Of a stretch of DNA of 64,000 nt, positions 55,393 through 64,000 are shown in pieces (positions within the stretch are counted from its first letter, which is position 1; every line of letters begins with the position of its first letter). Below the pieces are notes generated by a model. It was not told the origin of the DNA, searched no databases, and saw nothing but the letters and a program-made list of their open reading frames with translations. This stretch comes from Legionella sainthelensi (GTDB lineage: Bacteria; Pseudomonadota; Gammaproteobacteria; Legionellales; Legionellaceae): contig NZ_LR134388.1 of the NCBI RefSeq assembly GCF_900637685.1, positions 3,251,001 to 3,315,000 on the forward strand, written 5' to 3'. Position numbers and translations under genes: made by a program.

Positions 55393-55821
55393 AATGTGCG
55401 CCCAAAAAAATATCCACTATAGCATAGAGAGGCTATGGTATGAAACTGGCAAATACTGTTTTTATCCAGCCTTGGCCAAGACGATATTTTAAATATCCTA
55501 CGTGTTGTGCCCTGTCCGCTCCATTCATTATGCTCTCTGGATAGTGCGGACAAACCTCCGTAATTAAAAAAACAAAATAAAAAAACAATAAACTTTCTTG
55601 CTCTATTCCAGCCCTATTGCTCAGCATAGCGCTAAGAAAAAATGCAGAGATTTTCTCATGAAATCATGCTATTTTACGAGACAACCGATATGTAGATTTC
55701 ATAATAAATGAGATTCAGGAACATTTTGTTTATTTATTGATCTATTATTAAGGGTTTCTTAAGCTTATTTTTATATAATAAGGCTTCTGCAAGCCCCAAA
55801 AAACTGCACTGAAGGACTGCG
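55393..55821. other. Divergent promoter region between ffh and the permease
   Basis: 429 bp that must hold both promoters. TGTCCGC (55513-55519) is complementary to GCGGACA (55546-55552), a possible operator or hairpin. No convincing gene. Confidence 0.5.
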
Positions 55822-57228
55822 ATGATTGAGAAAAAACATTCACTAACAATTTTCAGTTTGACTATGATTACAGTTGGATCTGTGGATAGCATACGTAATT
55901 TGCCTGCAACAGCCTTATTTGGTAGTCAATTAATCTTTTATTTTTTTCTAGGCGCGTTGTTTTTTCTGATTCCCACTGCCTTAGTTTCAGCTGAACTCGC
56001 CTCAGGATGGGCAAAGCAAGGAGGAATTTATATTTGGGTGAAACAAGCATTTGGAAAAAAAATAGGCTTTTTAGCCATTTGGTTACAATGGATAGAAAAT
56101 GTCATTTGGTACCCAACGATTTTATCTTTTGTTGCAGGAACAATTGGCTATTTAATTAATCCGACGCTAACAAGTAATCCCTACTTTTTATGGGCTGTCA
56201 TTGTCAGTTCATTTTGGGGTACTACAATACTCAATCTGCGCGGTATGAAATCTTCTGCAGCATTTAGCAATTTATGTTCTCTTGCTGGTTTGCTGTTGCC
56301 TATGTCATTAATTATTGGTCTAGGCTTGGTATGGGTGACTCAAGGTAACCCGTTACAAATTCAATTCGATATCCCAAGTATTGTTCCCCATGTAGAGGAT
56401 AAATCCATGTGGGTATCTCTAACCGCAATTATTATGTCCTTCTGCGGTATAGAAATCGCTACTGTTCATGCAAATGATGTAAAAAATCCACAACATGCTT
56501 TTCCAAAAGTTTTAATTTATTCAGTAGGTATTATTTTAAGTACCTTAATTCTTGGTTCGTTAGCTATTGCGATTGTTTTACCAGGAAAAGACATTAACTT
56601 AGTAGCAGGAATTATGCAGGCATTTGAAGCATTTTTTTCAAGTTACCATATGTCTTGGATGATGCCTGTAGTCGCTGTCATGTTAGTGTTAGGAGGACTC
56701 GGGGGGGTAAGCAACTGGATTATTGCACCCACAAAAGGGTTATTGGTTGCTGCTGAGGATGGAAACCTACCAGATTATTTCCAGCGTACCAACGCAAAAG
56801 GTGCTCCAGTGGTAATGTTATACACTCAAGCTACCATAGTCACCGTGCTTTCAGGATTATTTTTGTTTATGCCTAGTGTGAATGGATCTTATTGGCTACT
56901 CACAGCATTAGCTGCTCAATTATACATGTTAATGTATTTTATTATGTTTATAGCCGCAATTAAATTACGTCTGTCAGAGCCCGAACATCCACGCCCTTTT
57001 AAAATTCCTGGTGGATTAGCTGGAATGTTATTTGTTGCAGGCATAGGGATTATTGGTGTATGTGCTACCTTAGGAGTAAGTTTCATTCCGCCTGACGGTA
57101 TTAACGTAGGCGGTTTAGTACGTTATGAATTGACGCTAATCGGGGGTTTAATTTTAATGTGCTTACCACCGTTTATTAGTTCATGGGTACAAGGAAAGAC
57201 AACTGAAATGGAGCCCATTTTGGATTAA
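55822..57228 (+). CDS. APC-superfamily amino acid permease (GadC-like)
   Basis: A 468-residue membrane protein with about twelve helices, of the amino acid-polyamine-organocation superfamily, closest in feel to the glutamate:GABA antiporter branch. Typical segments are TVGSVDSIRNLPATALFG in TM1 and ENVIWYPTILSFVAGTIGYL in TM3. Legionella uses amino acids as main carbon source and carries many such permeases. Substrate not predictable. AAGGACTGCG precedes the ATG. Confidence 0.9.
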   Translation: MIEKKHSLTIFSLTMITVGSVDSIRNLPATALFGSQLIFYFFLGALFFLIPTALVSAELASGWAKQGGIYIWVKQAFGKKIGFLAIWLQWIENVIWYPTILSFVAGTIGYLINPTLTSNPYFLWAVIVSSFWGTTILNLRGMKSSAAFSNLCSLAGLLLPMSLIIGLGLVWVTQGNPLQIQFDIPSIVPHVEDKSMWVSLTAIIMSFCGIEIATVHANDVKNPQHAFPKVLIYSVGIILSTLILGSLAIAIVLPGKDINLVAGIMQAFEAFFSSYHMSWMMPVVAVMLVLGGLGGVSNWIIAPTKGLLVAAEDGNLPDYFQRTNAKGAPVVMLYTQATIVTVLSGLFLFMPSVNGSYWLLTALAAQLYMLMYFIMFIAAIKLRLSEPEHPRPFKIPGGLAGMLFVAGIGIIGVCATLGVSFIPPDGINVGGLVRYELTLIGGLILMCLPPFISSWVQGKTTEMEPILD

Positions 57229-57245
57229 TCAGAGGCTTTATTGTT

Positions 57246-57776
57246 ATGCTATTTGAACCTGATGAGTTGCTCAATAAATTAATAGCTCGATTACCTGAGT
57301 TAGAATGGAAGATAAATGGCTTAGGTATGTCTTTTTTAACTCATAGCTTGCCTAAAGGATTATTTCGTACTGCTTCTGAGTCAACCACTACACTATATAT
57401 TGCTGAAATTAAAGCAGACATACATGCATTATCCACCCAAACTAACAAACGCAGCGCCTTTTACTTAGCAGAACGCATCCGTCAAAAGATCAATGTGCTA
57501 GTAGTTTTATGTCAAATACATCATCGGAAAAAAAAGCCTGACGGAAAAAATTTTTTTGGCATCAAAATGTTAAGTACCCGACAACAATGGATAAATGATC
57601 TTGAAATAGAAGTTGAAGCTTTGTCCAACCAACAGCAAGCGATGATACAAAGTTTAGCGAAATTACAGCATCGACAAGATTCGAATTCACTTTTGAATTT
57701 AAAAGCTGAATTAGGAGAAGTTGAACGACGTTTAACTTTGGCAAAAGAAACATTACATCGCGCTGTATCATCCTAG
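57246..57776 (+). CDS. priC: Primosomal replication protein PriC-like
   Basis: A 176-residue helical protein of the PriC family, which reloads the replicative helicase at stalled forks. Features are the N-terminal LARLPELEWKI-like segment (LIARLPELEWKINGL), a basic middle (LCQIHHRKKKPDGKN) and a C-terminal helical QQQAMIQSLAKLQHR. It follows the permease by 17 bp, an operon of convenience. Confidence 0.8.
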   Translation: MLFEPDELLNKLIARLPELEWKINGLGMSFLTHSLPKGLFRTASESTTTLYIAEIKADIHALSTQTNKRSAFYLAERIRQKINVLVVLCQIHHRKKKPDGKNFFGIKMLSTRQQWINDLEIEVEALSNQQQAMIQSLAKLQHRQDSNSLLNLKAELGEVERRLTLAKETLHRAVSS

Positions 57777-57941
57777 AAGATACTCTGCTGTATTGATAGA
57801 ACAATCATTAAGCTCTTTTTCTAAATCATGTAATGAGTTAAATTATAAATGCCAATTTGGCGTTACATTAGAATAATTACTCGAACTTAATAGATTTGAT
57901 AATCCATAAAAATGAGTAATTAAAAAAAGGAGCTCGTTCAA

Positions 57942-58283
57942 ATGTCAGATAAGTTTACTCATATTACTAAAGATATCAGCACGCAATTAGCTAAAATGCG
58001 CAAAGAAATGCCAGAAGTGATGTCTGGATTTTCAGCTCTAGCTCAAGCAGCAACTAAAGATGGAGTTTTAGATAAAAAAACTAAAGAATTAATCGCCATG
58101 GCTTTAGCTGTTGCGAAACAATGCCCAGGATGCATTGGATTTCACTCTCAAACGTTAATAAAACTACAAACTACCCGTGAAGAACTTTTAGAAACTTTAG
58201 GAATGGCTGTTTACATGGGAGGTGGTCCCTCTTTAATGTACGCAGCAGAAGCTTTAGAAGCATTTGACGAGTTTAGTAAATAA
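57942..58283 (+). CDS. Carboxymuconolactone decarboxylase/AhpD-like protein
   Basis: A 113-residue all-helical protein with the CxxC...H active site of AhpD-like proteins (QCPGCIGFHSQTLIK). Such proteins act as small thiol peroxidase-type antioxidants. The preceding segment LDKKTKELIAMALAVAK is typical of the family. A strong GGAGCT ribosome site and downstream terminator mark a single-gene unit. Confidence 0.9.
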   Translation: MSDKFTHITKDISTQLAKMRKEMPEVMSGFSALAQAATKDGVLDKKTKELIAMALAVAKQCPGCIGFHSQTLIKLQTTREELLETLGMAVYMGGGPSLMYAAEALEAFDEFSK

Positions 58284-58308
58284 AATAGAATCTTTATAAA
58301 GCCAGGAA

Positions 58309-58342
58309 GCAACTAAGATTTTTATAGGAACCTCTTAGTTGC
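58309..58342 (+). terminator. Terminator after the AhpD-like gene
   Basis: GCAACTAAGA (58309-58318) pairs perfectly with TCTTAGTTGC (58333-58342) and is followed by CCTTCTTTTT. Strong rho-independent signal. Confidence 0.88.
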
Positions 58343-58504
58343 CCTTCTTTTTGCGTGGTTGCCACAATATGAAACATACATAACGCAGCAAATGACACAT
58401 TCCCATACGACGCCTTCGGCAAAAGGGAAGGTCTAAAACACAACAAAGCCTGATTATATACTTCACTCAGTAAAGACTACTGTTTGAAAGTATGAGCAAA
58501 TACC

Positions 58505-60535
58505 TCAAATCAGCGCCGCCAAGCGACATGCTTGATCAATAGCATGGCGTGCATCCAACTCCAATGCTTTATATGCCCCACCTACTAAATGGACAATTTT
58601 TTTGGCCTCTTTTAATGGAGCGAATAGTTCCGTTAATTCAACTTGTCCTGCACAAATCACCACGGTATCGACCGCTATGACTTGTGAGGTTTCATCGATT
58701 CGTACGTGTAATCCTTGCTCATCAATAGCATCATAGCTCACCCCTGAAATCATTTTAACATGCTTGTGTTTCAGACTTGCGCGATGAATCCAACCTGTCG
58801 TTTTTCCCAGACGTTTACCCATTTTTTCTTTTTTACGCTGTAATAAATATACCTCACGTGGGCTGGGCGTACTCTCAGGAGGCTTGATCCCTCCTCGGTA
58901 TTTGCCATATACATCAATACCCCATTCGTTATAAAACTGTTCTTTCGAAGCCTGATGTTCATGCGTTAAAAATTCAGCTACATCAAAACCAATTCCACCT
59001 GCACCAATAATTGCAACCCGTTTACCTACTTCCTTTTTTCCAGTAATTACATCAATATAACTGGCAACTTTGGGATGATCGATGCCTGGAATTTCTGGAG
59101 TGCGCGGCTTAATGCCACTCGCCAAAACCACTTCATCAAAATCCAGCAAATGATTCACTGTTGCTTCTGTATTTAAATGAATTGTTACCTGAAATTTCTG
59201 TAATTGATAAGCAAAATAATCCAGCGTGTATTGAAAAATTTCTTTGCCTGGAATTTTTTTTGCTAAATTAAATTGTCCACCTAGTTGCGTATTTCTCTCA
59301 AATAAAGTCACTTTATGTCCACGCTCAGCAGCAACGGCAGCAAAAGCTAATCCTGCGGGTCCAGACCCTACTACAGCAATTGATTTGGGCTCTGCCGTCA
59401 CTTCATAAACCAACTCAGTTTCATTGCATGCTCGAGGATTCACCATACATGAAGCGGTTTTATTCACAAAAACTCGATCAAGGCACGCCTGATTGCATGC
59501 AATGCAAACATTGATCGCTTCACTCTCACCTTTTTTGGCTTTTTCAGCAAATAAAGGATCTGCTAAAAAAGGCCTGGCCATAGAGACCATATCAGCAACA
59601 CCTGACTCAATCAATTGATTAGCTAATTCAGGGGTATTAATTCGATTTGAAGTAATCACCGGTATTTTTACCTCTGGCTTTAAATGCTGAGTCAAATGAG
59701 TGAACGCAGCTTCAGGAACCATAGTTGCAATAGTCGGAATTCGTGCCTCATGCCACCCAATACCTGTATTAATTAAAGTCGCACCTGCTTCTTCGATAGC
59801 TTTAGCAAGGATAACGATTTCCTCCCAATTACTTCCATCAGCAATTAAATCGAGCATGGACAAACGAAAAATTATAATGAATTTCTCACCTACTGCTTCT
59901 CGTACAGCCCGTACTATCTCAATAGGAAAACGAATACGATTACTATAATCACCACCCCATTCATCTTGACGTTGGTTGGTGTGGGTAACTATAAACTGGT
60001 TGATTAAATAACCTTCACTACCCATAATTTCAATCCCATCATAACCAGCTAATTGGGCAAGCCGCGCACAACGAGCAAAATGCTTGATGGTTTTTTTAAT
60101 ACGAGATTGACTCATCACCCAAGGTTTAAATGGGCTAATTGGTGATTTGATTCCACTAGGAGCAACAATAAAAGGATGAAAACCATAACGTCCAGCATGT
60201 AAGGCCTGCAGAACGATTTTACTTCCTGCCTCATGCACTGTATGAGTGATTAATTCATGTCGTTGCTGCTCTTTACTGTTCGTCAACTTAGCAGAAAAAG
60301 GAGCCAAACGACCTACTCGATCCGGTGCAAAACCACCTGTAGTTATTAATCCTACACCGCCAAGGGCTCTTTCTCGGTAAAATTGAGCCAATCGATTTAA
60401 ACTGTCCTTATCTTCTTCAAGACCAGTATGCATCGAACCCATCAATAAACGATTCTTTAATTGAGTAAAACCTAAATCCAAAGATTGGAATAGGGCTTTA
60501 AACGGAGTGTTATCAATTCTCAATTCCATGAGCAT
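58505..60535 (-). CDS. fadH: 2,4-dienoyl-CoA reductase (NADPH), FadH-like
   Basis: A 676-residue flavin enzyme with an N-terminal old-yellow-enzyme TIM barrel (1-340), a [4Fe-4S] cluster motif CIACNQACLDRVFVNKTASC (about 346-365) and a C-terminal FAD/NADPH module (AVVGSGPAGLAFAAVAAERG, then VAIIGAGGIGFDVAEF). It removes double bonds during oxidation of unsaturated fatty acids. Length and layout match E. coli FadH. Start may be 60535 or the ATG at 60529. Confidence 0.93.
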   Translation of the reverse strand: MLMELRIDNTPFKALFQSLDLGFTQLKNRLLMGSMHTGLEEDKDSLNRLAQFYRERALGGVGLITTGGFAPDRVGRLAPFSAKLTNSKEQQRHELITHTVHEAGSKIVLQALHAGRYGFHPFIVAPSGIKSPISPFKPWVMSQSRIKKTIKHFARCARLAQLAGYDGIEIMGSEGYLINQFIVTHTNQRQDEWGGDYSNRIRFPIEIVRAVREAVGEKFIIIFRLSMLDLIADGSNWEEIVILAKAIEEAGATLINTGIGWHEARIPTIATMVPEAAFTHLTQHLKPEVKIPVITSNRINTPELANQLIESGVADMVSMARPFLADPLFAEKAKKGESEAINVCIACNQACLDRVFVNKTASCMVNPRACNETELVYEVTAEPKSIAVVGSGPAGLAFAAVAAERGHKVTLFERNTQLGGQFNLAKKIPGKEIFQYTLDYFAYQLQKFQVTIHLNTEATVNHLLDFDEVVLASGIKPRTPEIPGIDHPKVASYIDVITGKKEVGKRVAIIGAGGIGFDVAEFLTHEHQASKEQFYNEWGIDVYGKYRGGIKPPESTPSPREVYLLQRKKEKMGKRLGKTTGWIHRASLKHKHVKMISGVSYDAIDEQGLHVRIDETSQVIAVDTVVICAGQVELTELFAPLKEAKKIVHLVGGAYKALELDARHAIDQACRLAALI

Positions 60536-60624
60536 TTCGCCAAAAACTTCAAAATAAAAAGTATAAACCCAGTTTGAAGCTTTTTACAGAGAATTAATTA
60601 ACAACTTTCAAGTTATAGAGAAAA

Positions 60625-61551
60625 CTATTCTATTTTGAGCGGTTCCTTATAAGATAAAGGAGCCCCTGTTTGAGAGCGGCTGGCAATATAAGCACCAAAC
60701 AAAGAAATACTGCATCCAATTAAAGAAAGAAATGAAGGTTGTTCATGTAATAATAGAAATCCCATTAACGTGGATACAATAGGAAGTGCGTATAAAGTAA
60801 TTGAGGCTTTAGAAGCAGATAAGTATTTCAATGCATACCCCCAGGCCAGATAAGCAAGTGCTGCAGGAAAAATTCCCATGTAAACAACTGCTATATTAGT
60901 CTGAATATTGGCACTCTTAATTTCCATCAGTAAATCAGGTAGAAAAATAACCAACAATAAAGTCCCACCCCACATTACCCAAGCAATAATCGCAACTGGA
61001 TGATAAACATGTACAAATTGCTTTTGTACAATTGTTAAAATAGCACCCATTAAGGCAGAAATTAAAATGGCTAAAACTCCTTGTTGCATTCCAGGAACTG
61101 AGTGTTCGCCAAGCATTAACAGCACAAGACCTAATATGCTAGTTAAGATACCATACCAAACACTGGGCTTTAGTTTTTCTTGTAAAAAAATAAGTGACAA
61201 AACTACAGTCATCACAGGCATGAAACCAATCACAAAACTGGCTATCCCAGCAGAAACACTAAGCTCCCCATAGTTTAAACAAAGATTATAAATCCCTATT
61301 CCAGCCATTCCCGCAAGAAGTAACTGAATTCTATCTTTCCATACAACTCGTTTATTTATGCCTAAACTAGAATAAATAATTAAAAGACAAAGTGATGCAA
61401 TCATAAATCGCAATAATGCAAGTGCTCCTGGCGAATAATCAGCCAATCCAATGCGTATCCCAATAAATGCCGAAGCCCACAAGACAATTGCAATAATAAC
61501 AACAAAAACCACTTTGAAAGACTGCATCAGTGACATCCGTACAAAATACAT
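60625..61551 (-). CDS. EamA/DMT-family transporter
   Basis: A 308-residue membrane protein with ten predicted helices in two EamA repeats (WASAFIGIRIGLADYSPGAL near the start, and IAVVYMGIFPAALAYLAWG in the second half). Drug/metabolite exporters of this family move amino acids or other small molecules; the substrate cannot be told. Start could also be ATG at 61536 or 61527. Confidence 0.9.
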   Translation of the reverse strand: MYFVRMSLMQSFKVVFVVIIAIVLWASAFIGIRIGLADYSPGALALLRFMIASLCLLIIYSSLGINKRVVWKDRIQLLLAGMAGIGIYNLCLNYGELSVSAGIASFVIGFMPVMTVVLSLIFLQEKLKPSVWYGILTSILGLVLLMLGEHSVPGMQQGVLAILISALMGAILTIVQKQFVHVYHPVAIIAWVMWGGTLLLVIFLPDLLMEIKSANIQTNIAVVYMGIFPAALAYLAWGYALKYLSASKASITLYALPIVSTLMGFLLLHEQPSFLSLIGCSISLFGAYIASRSQTGAPLSYKEPLKIE

Positions 61552-61637
61552 ATTTTAGCAGAATTTAGAGTAAACCGTGCCACTCCCCTCTAAATAACCT
61601 ACTCAGCATTGCATTATTTTCTAACTCTAATTATTTC

Positions 61638-63031
61638 TTAATCAAAATTACATTCCATTAAAGGTATTATTTTTGTCTTATTAACCCACTTATGCACAAC
61701 CCATATCATGAGAAACAGCGGAATTTCAATATAAGAAATTATTAAGCCTGACCAATCTAGAGGCTTAGTAGTAAAAGCAGAATAATTTTGACCACTAAGC
61801 ACTATGAAACAAACACTCAAAGCGCACAACGGCCCAAATGGATATCCTTTAGCTAAATAAGGAAGCTTAGTGAGATCTTTTCCCTGATATAAATATGCCT
61901 TGCGAAAACGATAATGGCTAATAGCGAAGCAATAAAACCAGAAAAACTTGTTGCACTCAGCAAGCAAAAATAAACGGTGCCATTACCGAATATGGACGAT
62001 ATAAAAGCAAATGCAGTAACTAGACTAGTCACCACCAATGCATAGATAGGTACGCCCCGTTGGTTCACTCTGGAAAAAATACGAGGAACATGCCCTTCTT
62101 TGGCAAGATACCAAAGCATTCTACTCCCTACATACATGCTTGAGTTTGCTGTGGATATGACCGCAATAAAAATTACCGCATTCATAATTACAGCTGCAAA
62201 AGAATTATTGTATTGTTTAAAAACTAAGGTAAAGGGGCTGGTAACTACATCAGAATTTCCTAATTGCGATGAAGTGTAAGGAATTAAAAGGCTAATAATA
62301 AACAATGATAAAATAAAAAATATTAAAATTCGCCAAAAAATCATTTTGATTGCTTTAGGAATGTTGGTCTGTGGATTTTCACTTTCCCCTGCCGCAATAC
62401 CGATTAATTCTGTACCTTGAAATGAAAACCCTGCAGCTACCAATGCTCCAAGTATTCCAACCCATCCACTATGAAATGGCGCATCACCAATACGCCAATT
62501 TTGAAAACCACCTGCATCATACTCGGCAAATCCTAAAATCAGAAAAAAAACAATGACAATAAATACAATGACAACCGAAATTTTGAGAAATGAAAGCCAG
62601 TATTCTACTTCACCGAATACTTTGGTTGATATTGCATTAAACCCGATGATAAGCACAAGAAAGACTGGACACCAAATTAAAGAAGAGCTATCAGGAAACC
62701 AAAAATTCATAATCGATGCAGAAGCTGAAATTTCCGAAGCTATGTAAATGGCACAACTGTACCAATAATTCCATCCTAGAGCATAGCCTAAAGCATAAAC
62801 GTAGAATGAGCCGCTCGTAGGTATAAAAGCAACCATTTCACCAAGGCCCATCATTAAAAAATAAACGATAATTTCCATAATGAGGCAGGCCAACAAAGCC
62901 TCTCCTGGTCCTGCGAAAGATAAAGCATTCCCGCTCGCTAAAAAAATACCTGTCCCGATAGAACCACCCAAGGTTATCATACTTAATATGCGAGCATTGA
63001 GTTTTCTTTGCAGTAGAGGCTCTTGGGCCAA
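61638..63031 (-). pseudogene. LysP-like amino acid permease, disrupted by a deletion
   Basis: The first frame (from 63031) encodes about 380 residues of an AAT-family permease (LITLGGSIGTGIFLASGNAL-type N-terminus, GEMVAFIPTSGSFYVYA). It leaves frame after FSGFIASLL, near 61921-61930. A second frame then carries the expected end (ISHYRFRKAYLYQGKDLTKL, two more helices) to 61638. Compared with the usual FIAWLGIAISHYRF, about ten bases are missing, so this looks like a real deletion rather than a run error. The only start in frame is TTG. Probably inactive. Confidence 0.85.
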
Positions 63032-63176
63032 ATCATCAATTATTCAATCCTTGGATTAGAGTGGAATTATTTCCCGTTAATCTCAAAACATTAAACTAAT
63101 TTTCCAAAGCTACTGTGTTGCATAAAGCAGCTGCCTCTCTTGCAAGAGAAAGAGCAAATCACAAAAGAGTTACTCT

Positions 63177-64000
63177 TTATAAATCATGCAGAAACTCACA
63201 AAGTAATCGTTGAAAGTGATGCGTTCCTTGTTCCTTTGTAGCTGAAAATCGCCCCGACTCATAAAAGCGCGAACGAATCCCCCTTTGAACTGATTCAACC
63301 ACAGCCTCATCCTCACGCTCAACCTTATCCAAATCACCTCCTGCACCTTGACCTAATTTAGTCTCATCCAGGACATAAGTTAAAAATGATACTTTGGTCA
63401 ATTCAGGCCCTAATGGTTTTACTACATTTACGGAGCATCCCCAAGGATAAAAATTAAGCATTGTATTAGGGAAAATCCAGTAGTAATACGCAGCTACTCG
63501 TTTTCCATAGTCTGGTGAGTCTTTGGGTAAAATAAAAGATTCCTGCCCATCACTTGCTAAAGCCAATTGTAAATTACAATAACGATAAAGTTCTGTTGTA
63601 TAACTAGTACAATCAATCAATTGTCTCAATGAATGATGCACAAATGGGATATGCAATGCCTCAAGATAATTTTCACAATATAATGCCCAATGCGCTTTGA
63701 CGAGATAATCGCGCGAAAGATTGCCATCAAGACGCATTTTTTCCATAGGCAACCAGAAAAGACGTTCTTTAATATCACTAAAAACATCACTAAAAGGCAC
63801 TTGTGGCGCTAAAGAAACAAAAAGAAATGGATCAAGACAAGCAAACGGAATCTGCGGTAAACTATCTTTTGCTGATGGAAAATTACACGTTTTCTCAAAT
63901 TCAGGCATATGCAAAAATTCACCACAAAGGTTAAATCTTCGGCCATGATAAGAGCATTTTATTTTTTCTGCTAAACAAGGGGCGTCAATAAGAAGATTAC
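63177..64000 (-). CDS. Rieske non-heme iron oxygenase, alpha subunit (5' end off window)
   Basis: The frame is open to the right edge and contains the second half of the Rieske motif, KIKCSYHGRRF. The catalytic domain has the mononuclear iron ligands in ENYLEALHIPFVHH. This is the ring-hydroxylating/choline-monooxygenase-like family; the substrate is unknown. At least 274 codons are visible; the start and first Rieske Cys-His pair lie beyond the window. Confidence 0.9.
   Translation of the reverse strand, partial: NLLIDAPCLAEKIKCSYHGRRFNLCGEFLHMPEFEKTCNFPSAKDSLPQIPFACLDPFLFVSLAPQVPFSDVFSDIKERLFWLPMEKMRLDGNLSRDYLVKAHWALYCENYLEALHIPFVHHSLRQLIDCTSYTTELYRYCNLQLALASDGQESFILPKDSPDYGKRVAAYYYWIFPNTMLNFYPWGCSVNVVKPLGPELTKVSFLTYVLDETKLGQGAGGDLDKVEREDEAVVESVQRGIRSRFYESGRFSATKEQGTHHFQRLLCEFLHDL

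Noticed and set aside
55433..55627. 64-codon minus-strand frame upstream of ffh
   Set aside because: It overlaps the presumed ffh promoter region, has no ribosome site and resembles nothing.
1..64000. tRNA, rRNA, CRISPR arrays, insertion sequences or prophage genes
   Set aside because: I looked for cloverleaf-like sequences, regularly spaced repeats, and transposase or integrase motifs and found none.

Overview
The window is an AT-rich stretch of chromosome from a Legionella species (order Legionellales), probably not L. pneumophila itself. The main evidence is a block of Dot/Icm type IVB secretion genes in the conserved order icmT-S-R-Q-P-O-N-M-L. Supporting evidence comes from the Legionella-type glucoamylase plus Entner-Doudoroff gene set, a recognisable plaA lysophospholipase and several effector-like genes. 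All assignments come from reading motifs and gene order; no database search was possible.

Layout. 1-7192 (minus strand): Dot/Icm core genes, with dotI cut by the window edge. 7446-8296: a small orphan gene, a long structured RNA leader and a cold-shock protein. 8424-13545: hemH translationally coupled to an RND adaptor and pump. 13667-22573: a secreted glucoamylase facing the operon zwf-pgl-edd-glk-eda-sugar transporter, which would feed imported glucose through the Entner-Doudoroff pathway to pyruvate. 22847-26419: a small HTH protein, a coiled-coil protein and a frameshifted rimK. 26580-30722: cytochrome oxidase assembly (SCO, heme O and heme A synthases, SURF1, DUF2909). 30738-37084: a Rap1a-like secreted protein, a DEAD-box helicase, plaA and an ABC-2 exporter.

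37149-51795 is the accessory part. It holds a putative WASP-like protein split at a poly-A tract. Next is a three-gene cluster (FMN hydroxyacid oxidase, DIT1/PvcA isocyanide-synthase-family protein, PaaK-like adenylating enzyme) behind a Fur-box-like site. Several orphan genes follow, one ending in a CaaX box, and then a protease-like/ankyrin protein. A promoter-to-terminator small RNA candidate lies at about 47.4-47.6 kb.

51989-64000 returns to core genes: rplS-trmD-rimM-rpsP, ffh, an amino acid permease with priC, an AhpD-like protein, a 2,4-dienoyl-CoA reductase, an EamA transporter, a broken LysP-like permease and a Rieske oxygenase that runs off the right edge.

Four genes are interrupted by frameshifts, three of them at mononucleotide runs. 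They could be real decay, slippage or phase variation, or sequencing error, and this should be settled before calling them pseudogenes.
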